From the NCBI GenBank assembly GCA_030432505.1, contig JAUIHA010000067.1:1-5408 (forward strand): a DNA stretch of 5,408 nucleotides, written 5' to 3'. The notes beneath the pieces were generated by a model. The model ran no database searches. It had not been told where the DNA came from and saw nothing but the letters and a program-made list of their open reading frames with translations. The translations under genes were made by a program, and so were the position numbers. The number at the start of each line of letters is the position of its first letter. Position 1 is the stretch's first letter. The stretch is from a bacterium (GTDB lineage Bacteria > Babelota > Babeliae > Babelales > RVW-14). This document shows positions 1 through 5,203 of this stretch, one piece after another.

Positions 1-1
1 A

Positions 2-895
2 GAAAATTTTGAAAAAATTTTTGACTATTTTGTGAGTGAGGGTGTATTGCTTGATAATTTTGCTGAATGCGATAATGGTGAAGAGTGTAACTTATTATTT
101 TTTTTAGATTTTCTTTTGCATGGTAAGTACAGAGATGATAGTAAAGCTCGTCGCATGTTTTTATCAATAAGAAGACAACATTTTGAAGCTCAACATTTGT
201 TACCAATTAAAAGGCCGTATCTGGTAGGTTTAGTTCAAACTTCAAGGGAGTATCACAAAGACGAAATTATTCCATGGGGAGATTATTGTGCTTGGTATAA
301 TAAGTGGCATTCTGATGGTGAAGGATATGATGCTTATGTCCATGGAGGATGTGAGCATACGCATGATTTTTTAAAGAGTGCTATTTATGCTCTTGATACT
401 AGGAAGATAAATATTGCAATTAATGCAAGAGAGCTCAAGAAAATAGACATTGATGTTGTTCTATTTCTTTTGATATATGCGGTAAAGAAAGGTAAAGTAA
501 GGTCGATAGAAGAAAGAAAAACATTTAAAGAAATCTTTGCTTTATGCATTGAAAGAGGCGCATCTTTAGAGTCTACTGTAAAGTTAGGTCGCAAGATTTA
601 TACGCTACAGAATTACTTAGACCGTGTCTTGAAAGAGATGGAAATAAAAGATAAAAATCTTTATAGCCTACTTATCAAAATTAAAAATAAGTATTTTTTT
701 CAAGAAAATGATGGTTTCGACAAGGATGTTGCTGAGGTTGTGGATCGGGTGCAATTAATGTCGATAGATGGCAAAGGTGATTGCCGGATGGTGAGTGTAT
801 CAGGATATCAGACAATGCAGAGTAATAACAACGAATCTAATAAAAATTACTTTTCGAAAGGTAACAGATCCCCATATTGCTGCACTATTTTATAG
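2..895 (+). CDS. 5'-partial ankyrin-like repeat protein with WHSxGEGYD motif and C-terminal CaaX-like end
   Basis: The frame is open from base 2 without a stop, so the gene probably starts before the window. A GTG at 32 is possible but has no ribosome binding site and the codons before it read well (ENFEKIFDYF). At least 297 residues are visible. I do not recognise a named family. The motif WHSDGEGYD (W codon at 305) is shared with the next gene. The stretch encoded at about 362-705 aligns along its length with the next gene: FKEIFALCIERGASLES here against FKKICNFLVKKKVSLDT there, both with helix-turn-helix spacing like degenerate ankyrin repeats. The C-terminus is ...SPYCCTIL. CTIL fits a eukaryotic CaaX box, with Leu last favouring geranylgeranylation, a device used by some effectors of intracellular bacteria. 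That role is inference. The TAG stop forms part of the ribosome binding site of the next gene, which starts 9 bp on, so the two are likely co-translated. Confidence 0.8.
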   Translation, partial: ENFEKIFDYFVSEGVLLDNFAECDNGEECNLLFFLDFLLHGKYRDDSKARRMFLSIRRQHFEAQHLLPIKRPYLVGLVQTSREYHKDEIIPWGDYCAWYNKWHSDGEGYDAYVHGGCEHTHDFLKSAIYALDTRKINIAINARELKKIDIDVVLFLLIYAVKKGKVRSIEERKTFKEIFALCIERGASLESTVKLGRKIYTLQNYLDRVLKEMEIKDKNLYSLLIKIKNKYFFQENDGFDKDVAEVVDRVQLMSIDGKGDCRMVSVSGYQTMQSNNNESNKNYFSKGNRSPYCCTIL

Positions 896-904
896 GAATG
901 ATTA

Positions 905-1579
905 ATGTATTTAAAATTGTTGTTTTCAATGCTCCTTGTTTCATGTTCAACAGTTTTTTCTATGCAAAATCCTAAAAAGATATATGAACGGCGGAATGTT
1001 AAAAAATTTATTCTTAGGGTTCCACCTTCAGAATACCATGTAGGGCCTCTGATTAAGGCAATTAATAATCTTAGGTTTGGTGATGTTTGTAAAGAAGTTC
1101 AAAAGCTTGAGCAACATAATTTTTATATTGATGTGATGAGTGGTGAAATGAATTTATTAGCTTGTCTGTTGGATGTGTTAATTACCCGTTATGATTTTGC
1201 TTCTAAAAAAATTAACGAGTTCAAAAAAATATGTAACTTTCTTGTTAAGAAAAAAGTTTCGTTAGATACGTTTGACTACCGGGGAGGTTGTTATTGGAAT
1301 GTTATGGCTGTTCTAGAATCTCTTATCAATGATATGGATAGAATGGGGCAGCAAGGGCTATATGAAATGCTGTGTGATATAAAAGAACGACATTTTGTTT
1401 TAAGAAATATCAAAGCAGTGAAAAAATCTGATGGTTCTAAAGTTGTAAACTATCGAAAAGAAGATATTTATAGGAGTGTCCGGGGCTATTGTCGCTTGTT
1501 CAACAGATGGCATTCACATGGTGAGGGGTATGATGTACTTGTTGGTAGAGAAAGGCCTGAAAGGGACTCTATCCAGTAG
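905..1579 (+). CDS. Secreted or lipid-anchored ankyrin-like paralogue of the preceding gene
   Basis: This 224-residue protein is of unknown function. It begins with MYLKLLFSMLLVSC, a short basic start and a hydrophobic stretch. It could be a lipoprotein (LVSC lipobox, Cys14) or be cut by signal peptidase I after VFS (residue 20). Residues about 46-165 form alternating helices like degenerate ankyrin repeats and align with the preceding gene. Then comes WHSHGEGYD (from W202), the same motif as WHSDGEGYD there. The order is module then motif; in the upstream gene the motif is followed by a second module, which suggests a repeating unit. AGGA at 894-897 lies 7 nt before the ATG and overlaps the upstream stop. 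After the TAG at 1577-1579 the same frame runs open to a TGA at 1700-1702, so this may be a shortened form. Likely exported; a host-directed role is only inferred. Confidence 0.82.
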   Translation: MYLKLLFSMLLVSCSTVFSMQNPKKIYERRNVKKFILRVPPSEYHVGPLIKAINNLRFGDVCKEVQKLEQHNFYIDVMSGEMNLLACLLDVLITRYDFASKKINEFKKICNFLVKKKVSLDTFDYRGGCYWNVMAVLESLINDMDRMGQQGLYEMLCDIKERHFVLRNIKAVKKSDGSKVVNYRKEDIYRSVRGYCRLFNRWHSHGEGYDVLVGRERPERDSIQ

Positions 1580-1702
1580 AAATCCAATCCTAGAGCTCTT
1601 TTAAGGAAAGATAAACCACGTAAGATACGAGACTCTAGTTCGTCGAGTAGGCATAGTAAATCTCACATTCTCTGGGATATTCAAGAACTTTCCTTTAATT
1701 GA
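1580..1702 (+). other. In-frame open extension after the stop of the 905-1579 gene
   Basis: Directly after the TAG at 1577-1579 the same reading frame continues for 40 sense codons to a TGA at 1700-1702. The translation is basic and Ser-rich (for example KDKPRKIRDSSSSSRHSKSH). Such an open run is longer than expected in AT-rich non-coding DNA. It may be the lost C-terminal tail of the upstream protein after a nonsense mutation (CAG-TAG-AAA context), or rarely be reached by readthrough. It has no start codon of its own with a binding site. Confidence 0.45.
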
Positions 1703-1749
1703 TAGAAACTTTTTCAAAAATCAATAAATAATATATTAAAGTATTTATT

Positions 1750-1778
1750 TTTATAATTAATTTCTATTATAATATAAT
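1750..1778 (+). promoter_or_regulatory. Candidate sigma-70-type promoter for the glycine-zipper lipoprotein gene
   Basis: TTTATA at 1750-1755 and TATAAT at 1773-1778 are separated by 17 bp, about 55 bp before the start codon. A second overlapping TATAAT lies at 1768-1773. The whole stretch 1703-1800 is extremely AT-rich, so such matches arise easily by chance and the -35 box is weak. The 1703-1834 gap otherwise shows no gene. Confidence 0.35.
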
Positions 1779-1817
1779 TTGTATAGTTGTTAAGAATATG
1801 AAAACTTTTATCAAGAT

Positions 1818-1829
1818 AGGGGAAAAGGG
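1818..1829 (+). promoter_or_regulatory. Ribosome binding site that sets the lipoprotein start
   Basis: AGGGG (1818-1822) and AAGGG (1825-1829) precede the ATG at 1835; the second is 5 nt away. An in-frame GTG at 1829 sits inside this purine run and would have no good site of its own, so the ATG is preferred. Confidence 0.65.
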
Positions 1830-1834
1830 TGATT

Positions 1835-2068
1835 ATGAAGATTATAAAATATCTACTTATCGTTGGTCTTATCAGTACAGCATGTATGCTTTCAAGCTGC
1901 AGTAAAAAAGAGAAGACACTTGGTGGAGCATTGGTTGGTGCCGGAGCTGGTGCTGGTATTGGTGCTGCTGCCGGTGGTGGTGGAGGTGCTGCTATTGGTG
2001 CTGGTGTTGGTGCAATTACCGGTGGTGTGATTGGCCATAGCATGGGTGACGATAAAAAGAAAAAATAA
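1835..2068 (+). CDS. Small glycine-zipper outer-membrane-type lipoprotein
   Basis: This 77-residue protein has a lipoprotein signal: MKIIKYLLIVGL start, hydrophobic core, and lipobox LSSC with Cys22 as the lipidated residue. After a short charged spacer (SKKEK), residues 29-71 are almost only Gly, Ala, Val and Ile with GxxxG-type spacing, as in glycine-zipper lipoproteins of the Rickettsia 17-kDa antigen and OsmB type. These insert into or associate with the outer membrane. The end is a basic tail, DDKKKK. The exact role is unknown; envelope integrity is the usual suggestion for the family. It appears to be a single-gene unit with its own AT-rich promoter region and a downstream hairpin terminator. 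Ser at +2 after the Cys would favour outer-membrane sorting in E. coli-like systems. Confidence 0.87.
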   Translation: MKIIKYLLIVGLISTACMLSSCSKKEKTLGGALVGAGAGAGIGAAAGGGGGAAIGAGVGAITGGVIGHSMGDDKKKK

Positions 2069-2082
2069 GATAATAAACGTTT

Positions 2083-2116
2083 ATCCTGAGGGCATCCGTA
2101 GGATGCCTTGAAGGGC
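2083..2116 (+). repeat. Palindromic repeat of CCTGAG...GAAGG type
   Basis: GGCATCC (2091-2097) and GGATGCC (2101-2107) form a perfect 7-bp stem with a GTA loop. It is flanked by ATCCTGAG on the left and TTGAAGG on the right, so CCT/AGG can extend the stem past a small internal loop. The outer halves resemble the element at 3828-3866 (ATCCTGAGG...CCTCGAAGGAT), suggesting one dispersed family. No T-tract follows, so it is not a classic terminator. Confidence 0.6.
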
Positions 2117-2122
2117 TGATTG

Positions 2123-2209
2123 AGAGCTATCAGAAGAAGAATAAGTGGGTCGCTACAAAAAAGTAATGCAAAGTGCCTTGCGGATGTTTCTTCAGATAGC
2201 TCTTTTTTT
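2123..2209 (+). terminator. Long hairpin with T-tract; large terminator or end of a small structured RNA
   Basis: AGAGCTATC-A-GAAGAA (2123-2138) pairs with TTCTTC-A-GATAGCTCT (2188-2203): 15 of 16 positions with a single A-A mismatch. Seven Ts (2203-2209) follow at once, as in an intrinsic terminator. The 49-nt loop holds a further small hairpin, GCAA/TTGC (2168-2181). It lies 54 bp after the lipoprotein stop and can end its transcript. The loop is unusually large for a simple terminator, so a small RNA ending here is an alternative. I recognise no known RNA family. Confidence 0.72.
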
Positions 2210-2227
2210 ATTGGTTTACAGGAGTAA

Positions 2228-2269
2228 TTTGCAATAAACTCTGTCTTGCTATAACCTTTTGTAAGGTTA
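2228..2269 (+). promoter_or_regulatory. Candidate sufC promoter overlapped by an inverted repeat
   Basis: TTTGCA (2228-2233) and TATAAC (2250-2255) are 16 bp apart, after the terminator and about 55 bp before sufC. A perfect 7-bp inverted repeat, TAACCTT-TTGT-AAGGTTA (2252-2269), overlaps the -10 box and the expected transcription start. It could be an operator or a 5' hairpin of the sufC mRNA. It does not obviously match the IscR or Fur consensus. The promoter is a weak prediction; the repeat is directly visible. Confidence 0.4.
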
Positions 2270-2309
2270 ATTCTAACGCTAAAATCTTTATAAAAGTGCA
2301 AAATATATC

Positions 2310-3077
2310 ATGAACACAACTGCAAATTTACTTGATATCAAAAATCTTGTTGTCTCTATTGAAGACAAATCAGTTTTAAATGGCATTGATCTATCCGTTC
2401 AAAAGGGCCAAATTCATGCAATCATGGGGCCAAACGGTTCAGGGAAAAGCTCTTTAGCGCTTACTCTGATGGGGCATCCTCGTTATGAAATTCAGGATGG
2501 CCAGATTCTTTTTGAAGGGACTCCAGTACAAGAACTTTCACCGGATAAGCGTTCTCAAGCCGGTATTTTTCTTGCTATGCAGCATCCGTATGAAATTGAA
2601 GGTGTTCCATATAAACATTTTCTTCGTCAGGCATACAATGCGCTCTATGATGGAACAGATAAGCAATTGCGTATCAGAGATTTTCACAAAATGCTTTTAG
2701 AAAAACTTACAATGCTCAAAATGGATGAAGAGTTTATTAACCGAAGTATTAACGTTGGTTTCTCAGGTGGAGAGAAAAAGCGTGCAGAAATGCTTCAGTT
2801 AGCTGTTCTCCAGCCAAAGCTTGCTCTACTTGATGAAATTGATTCAGGTCTTGATATTGATTCGCTCAAAATTGTGTGCGAAGGTCTTAATAAAGTTCGT
2901 GAAGACAATCCTGAGATGTCAGTGGTTATGATTACGCACTACCAGCGTATCTTGAATTACCTGACGCCTGATTTTGTCCATGTTATGCAAGATGGTAAAA
3001 TTCTTCGTTCAGGTGGCCCAGAAGTAGCACAAGAACTTGAAGTGCAAGGGTACCGTGAATCCCAAAGTGTTGCATAA
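2310..3077 (+). CDS. sufC: Fe-S cluster assembly ATPase SufC
   Basis: SufC is the cytoplasmic ABC-type ATPase that drives the SufBCD scaffold, which builds Fe-S clusters with sulfur from SufS/SufE. The 255 residues match the usual length (about 250). In order: Walker A GPNGSGKS (40-47), Q-loop Gln91 in AMQHPYE, signature FSGGEKKR (151-158), Walker B LALLDE (171-176) with Glu176 catalytic, D-loop LDIDS (181-185) and H-loop His210 in MITHYQR. The SufC-typical stretches MGHPRYE and SGGEKKRAEM separate it from ordinary transporters. All ATPase residues are intact. The ATG lacks a clear Shine-Dalgarno sequence. Normally sufC sits between sufB and sufD; here neither neighbour is suf, so its partners must be elsewhere or absent. 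It follows a terminator and probably has its own promoter. The pilin gene starts 57 bp after it and could share the transcript, but it has no obvious functional link. Confidence 0.96.
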   Translation: MNTTANLLDIKNLVVSIEDKSVLNGIDLSVQKGQIHAIMGPNGSGKSSLALTLMGHPRYEIQDGQILFEGTPVQELSPDKRSQAGIFLAMQHPYEIEGVPYKHFLRQAYNALYDGTDKQLRIRDFHKMLLEKLTMLKMDEEFINRSINVGFSGGEKKRAEMLQLAVLQPKLALLDEIDSGLDIDSLKIVCEGLNKVREDNPEMSVVMITHYQRILNYLTPDFVHVMQDGKILRSGGPEVAQELEVQGYRESQSVA

Positions 3078-3134
3078 CGATTTTTTAAAATGCGACACTA
3101 ACAGTAAGCTCAAAAATTAGAGAAGGGGGAGAGT

Positions 3135-3617
3135 ATGATGAAGAAATTAGGGTTTACGTTAATCGAATTGATGATTGTTGTTGCAATTGTTGTTTTTCTT
3201 TCTGCGGTTTCAATACCACAGTATGTCAAATATATTGGGCGTGCACGCCAAGCTGAAGTTGCTATGAATTTGGCGGCACTTCATACCGCGCAGCAAGCGT
3301 ACTATGCTGAACATGGTCATTACACAAATGTGTTAAATGGAGAAAATGGTCTTGATTGGCAGCCTGCTGGTTATAAGAGTGGTGCTCAAAAACAAAATTT
3401 TTATTATACCTATGGTTTTAATTTTCCTGGCGCGCAAGAGGGCGTTCATTACTTTATTGGTAAGCTTGGTGCATCGCGTGAAGAGCTTGGCGAGACTCAT
3501 GCTGAAGGTGAAGGGTTTGTTGCTAAAGCCGTTGGTGATGTAACAGGGAAAAAGAAGCTTGATATTTGGCAAGTTGATGAAGCGCGTAACATTGCTAACA
3601 CCAATAAAGGTTTCTGA
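3135..3617 (+). CDS. Type IV prepilin (PilA/PilE-like pilin or pseudopilin)
   Basis: This 160-residue protein carries the classic class III signal: MMKKLG then FTLIELMIVVAIVVFL. Prepilin peptidase would cut between Gly6 and Phe7. Glu11 becomes Glu5 of the mature protein, and Pro28 is mature Pro22, the usual kink in the N-terminal helix that packs the fibre core. The globular part has no cysteine, so it lacks the C-terminal disulfide loop of Neisseria or Pseudomonas pilins and resembles simpler pilins or general secretion pseudopilins. It ends in a polar DEARNIANTNKGF. The strong site AAGGGGG (3123-3129) is 5 nt before the first ATG and 8 before the second, so either Met may be used; the mature protein is the same. 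The matching peptidase gene is at 4293-5096. Major pilin versus minor pseudopilin cannot be decided from sequence alone. Confidence 0.95.
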   Translation: MMKKLGFTLIELMIVVAIVVFLSAVSIPQYVKYIGRARQAEVAMNLAALHTAQQAYYAEHGHYTNVLNGENGLDWQPAGYKSGAQKQNFYYTYGFNFPGAQEGVHYFIGKLGASREELGETHAEGEGFVAKAVGDVTGKKKLDIWQVDEARNIANTNKGF

Positions 3618-3625
3618 TTTAGAAT

Positions 3626-3681
3626 GCTTCGACAAGCTCAGGCCTACGCCGCTGTTGCTACGGCCCGTAGGCAGCATGAGC
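3626..3681. repeat. Imperfect palindrome containing GCTTCGACAAGCTCAGG
   Basis: GCTCA (3636-3640) and GCCTACG (3642-3648) pair with CGTAGGC (3666-3672) and TGAGC (3677-3681), with a small bulge between the two stem parts. GCTTcgacAAGC forms a further small hairpin at the left end. Read on the minus strand the left part is CCTGAGCTTGTCGAAGC, the same dispersed CCTGAG...CGAAG motif as at 3828-3866. It starts 8 bp after the pilin stop and could fold at the 3' end of its mRNA, but has no T-tract. Confidence 0.65.
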
Positions 3682-3693
3682 GTTGTGTTTCAA

Positions 3694-3796
3694 GATGTCA
3701 CCCCGGACTTGATCCGGGGTCTAAATATTTAGCCCTTTTCTAATATTTTTTTAATGAAATTCACATTTTGGTGCAAATCAAGTTTAGTATGACGTC
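3694..3796. repeat. About 103-bp element with imperfect inverted ends (MITE/REP-like)
   Basis: The left end begins GATGTCA and holds a strong hairpin, ACCCCGGA-cttga-TCCGGGGT (3700-3720), the form of a palindrome common in Rickettsia and other alphaproteobacteria (CCCGGACTTGATCCGGG). Read from the other strand, the right end (3796 back to 3771) starts GACGTCATACTAAACTTGAT and matches the left end at about 15 of 26 positions, including GTCA and ACTTGAT. The two ends are thus inverted, diverged copies of one sequence around an AT-rich centre. No open reading frame lies inside. It may be a tiny non-autonomous mobile element or a decayed repeat pair. Confidence 0.5.
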
Positions 3797-3827
3797 TAGA
3801 ATTGGAACATTACATTAATCTTCGCTC

Positions 3828-3866
3828 ATCCTGAGGTGCGAGGTCTTTGACTGAGCCTCGAAGGAT
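3828..3866. repeat. Palindromic repeat ATCCTGAGG...CCTCGAAGGAT
   Basis: ATCCT (3828-3832) pairs with AGGAT (3862-3866), and CGAGG (3839-3843) with CCTCG (3856-3860), leaving a 12-nt loop and an asymmetric internal loop. The outer sequence matches the dispersed CCTGAG...CGAAGG repeat seen also at 2083-2116 and 3626-3642. It lies about 80 bp before the next gene. The rest of 3867-3946 is AT-rich leader with no clear promoter. Confidence 0.6.
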
Positions 3867-3946
3867 ATATCTTTTGAAAACTCTTTCTTTTTAATATTAA
3901 CGAGCGCTACCCTAGATCAACATAAATTTTTAACGGGGGAAAGATT

Positions 3947-4291
3947 ATGATAAATCTCAAAAAAATTATGTTGCTCTGTCTTTTGGGTAGCCTTGCTTCA
4001 AGGTATGCACATGGCATGAAAAAACCGTGGAATACTGAATCATCTCAATATCTTTTTAATCTTATTTCTGAACGGAGTGATCTTCAAGAGCCTGATCCTA
4101 TAATTGAAGCGATAAAATCAGAAAACAAAAAGGAGCTTGGGTTGTTATTGCGGCAGCAAAATTGTTCTAAGGTCTGTCTACTTCATTATGCACTTGAGGC
4201 TTTGTCTTACGGAAAATATGATATTGCGAGTTTTTTAGCATCAAAAGTGTTACCAAAGGGCTGTAGTCTCCTGCAAAAGTTATTTAATTGA
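3947..4291 (+). CDS. Short secreted ankyrin-like protein, possibly truncated
   Basis: This 114-residue protein of unknown function has a signal peptide (MINLKKIMLLCLLGSLAS..., likely cut after AHG, residue 23, or LAS, residue 18). The mature part (DPIIEAIKSENKKELGLLLRQ, then LLHYALEALSYGKYDIASFLASK) has the paired-helix pattern of one to two degenerate ankyrin repeats. PIIEAI... resembles PLIKAI... in the 905-1579 protein, so it may be a distant member of the same secreted group. The binding site is strong: GGGGG then AAAG, within 12 nt of the ATG. One ankyrin unit is too little for a stable solenoid, and the gene ends 1 bp before the pilD stop on the other strand, so it may have lost its 3' part. 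No cysteine pattern or enzyme motif is apparent. Confidence 0.72.
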   Translation: MINLKKIMLLCLLGSLASRYAHGMKKPWNTESSQYLFNLISERSDLQEPDPIIEAIKSENKKELGLLLRQQNCSKVCLLHYALEALSYGKYDIASFLASKVLPKGCSLLQKLFN

Positions 4292-4292
4292 A

Positions 4293-5096
4293 TTAGAAGA
4301 AGAGAATTGGGACTAAAATATCTTGCAAGAAAAAATAGAGTGTTGCGCCAAAAGCTAGAAATGGTCCAAATGGAATGTGTGTTCCTTTGCCTTGCTTTGT
4401 AAGCAAAACGTAACCACCACCAATAACGCTTCCAACAAGTGAGCTGATCATAAGTGTGAGCCATACGCCAATTGGGCCAAGAAATGCACCAATGAGTCCC
4501 AAGAGTTCCATGTCGCCAACACCCAAACCGTCTTTGCCGGTGTACCGTTTAAATGCATAAGCAACAAGCCATAAAATTCCATAACCAAAAAGTGCACCAG
4601 TCATACTTTCCCATACTGATATTGTTAACAATCCAAGAAGTGAAAAAACAATACCAAGTGGTAGTGACCATAAAGTGAAGAGTTGTGGGATAGCAAGGAC
4701 ATACAGATCAGTAGTTGTTGAAACAATTAAGCAGGTAAAGAAGTAAAAATATGCTAAAAATGAAGCTACCGCTTGAACATTGCTAAGTTGTTCAAGCGGT
4801 AGAAAAAATTTTAGTGCAAGAAGAACGGTAATAACTGCAGTAATAAGTTCCATAAGTGGATAGATCAATGATATTGGTTGGCTACATTTTCTGCATGAGC
4901 CGCGCAACATCACCCATGACATCATTGGAATGTTATCATACCAAGCAATAAGTGCCTGACATGATGGGCAGTATGAACGCTTTGTCATAAATGGTTTATC
5001 AAACGAAAGTCGATAGGCAATCACGTTTAAAAACGATCCCCAACTCAAACCAAAGAGTGTTGAAAAGCAAACAAGATACAGTGTTTGACTATCCAC
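4293..5096 (-). CDS. pilD: Type IV prepilin peptidase / N-methyltransferase (PilD/GspO family)
   Basis: This inner-membrane aspartic protease cleaves type IV prepilins after the Gly before the hydrophobic helix and N-methylates the new Phe. The 267 residues fit the family (about 260-290). The N-terminal domain has GLSWGSFLNVIAYRL and a zinc site from CPSC (43-46) and CRKC (68-71), the mark of bifunctional enzymes. It is followed by several membrane helices. The catalytic aspartates are Asp130 (TTTDLYVLAIPQ) and Asp195 in the GxGD motif GVGDMELL. The C-terminal IPFGPFLAFG motif is typical. All key residues are present. The start is GTG at 5096; AAAGGA at 5102-5107 lies 5 nt upstream, and the G of GTG is also the last base of the upstream TAG, so translation may be coupled. 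The likely substrate is the pilin at 3135-3617. The gene converges on its + strand neighbour with no room for a terminator. Confidence 0.96.
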   Translation of the reverse strand: MDSQTLYLVCFSTLFGLSWGSFLNVIAYRLSFDKPFMTKRSYCPSCQALIAWYDNIPMMSWVMLRGSCRKCSQPISLIYPLMELITAVITVLLALKFFLPLEQLSNVQAVASFLAYFYFFTCLIVSTTTDLYVLAIPQLFTLWSLPLGIVFSLLGLLTISVWESMTGALFGYGILWLVAYAFKRYTGKDGLGVGDMELLGLIGAFLGPIGVWLTLMISSLVGSVIGGGYVLLTKQGKGTHIPFGPFLAFGATLYFFLQDILVPILFF

Positions 5097-5203
5097 TAAG
5101 ATCCTTTAAGCCCAGCTTTAATAATGTCGTGTATGTGCAAAAGTCCAACTACTTTTTGCTTTTGTGCAACAATGAGTGAAGTGATATTATAATTTTCCAT
5201 CAT
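5096..5203 (-). pseudogene. kdsD: Remnant of kdsD (arabinose-5-phosphate isomerase), C-terminal CBS end only
   Basis: The 35 codons read MMENYNITSLIV...KVVGLLHIHDIIKAG...GS. This matches the last part of the second CBS domain of KdsD/KpsF/GutQ proteins, which end in patterns like EEYxITSLxVVD...GVLHMHDLLRAGV. Full KdsD has about 320 residues: a SIS sugar isomerase domain and two CBS domains. It makes arabinose-5-phosphate for the Kdo of lipopolysaccharide. The SIS domain, the first CBS domain and most of the second are missing; upstream the frame hits a stop about 13 codons before the first Met. The ATG shares its A with the TGA of the upstream ORF, and its TAG shares G with the pilD GTG. An AGAAGG run upstream could allow translation, but the isomerase activity cannot remain. 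It may be a decayed gene in front of pilD rather than a working small protein. Confidence 0.72.

Noticed and set aside
32..34. GTG at 32 as the true start of the first gene
   Set aside because: The frame is open to the window edge with plausible coding sequence before it and there is no ribosome binding site, so the gene is better read as 5'-partial.
1698..1725. ATTGAT...ATCAAT inverted repeat as a terminator of the second gene
   Set aside because: Only 6 AT-rich pairs with a 16-nt loop; too weak to call in this base composition.
1829..1834. GTG at 1829 as start of the lipoprotein gene
   Set aside because: It lies inside the purine-rich ribosome binding site of the ATG at 1835, which has proper spacing and gives a normal lipoprotein signal.
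1714..2301. Long minus-strand ORF with a Pro/Ala-rich stretch
   Set aside because: It is the antisense reading of the glycine-zipper gene (Gly/Ala codons read backwards give Pro/Ala) and of non-coding flanks; it has no ribosome binding site or domain.
3333..3677. Minus-strand and alternative plus-strand frames inside and after the pilin gene
   Set aside because: They overlap a well-supported pilin gene, lack binding sites and show no recognisable features.
3700..3720. GC hairpin as the intrinsic terminator of the pilin gene
   Set aside because: The stem is strong, but no T-tract follows (CTAAATATTT), and it fits better as part of a dispersed palindromic repeat.
3618..3870. CRISPR array
   Set aside because: The palindromes differ in core and spacing; there are no regular repeats with equal spacers.
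4991..5179. Plus-strand ORF over the pilD start and kdsD remnant
   Set aside because: It is antisense to pilD and to the recognisable CBS end, without a ribosome binding site.
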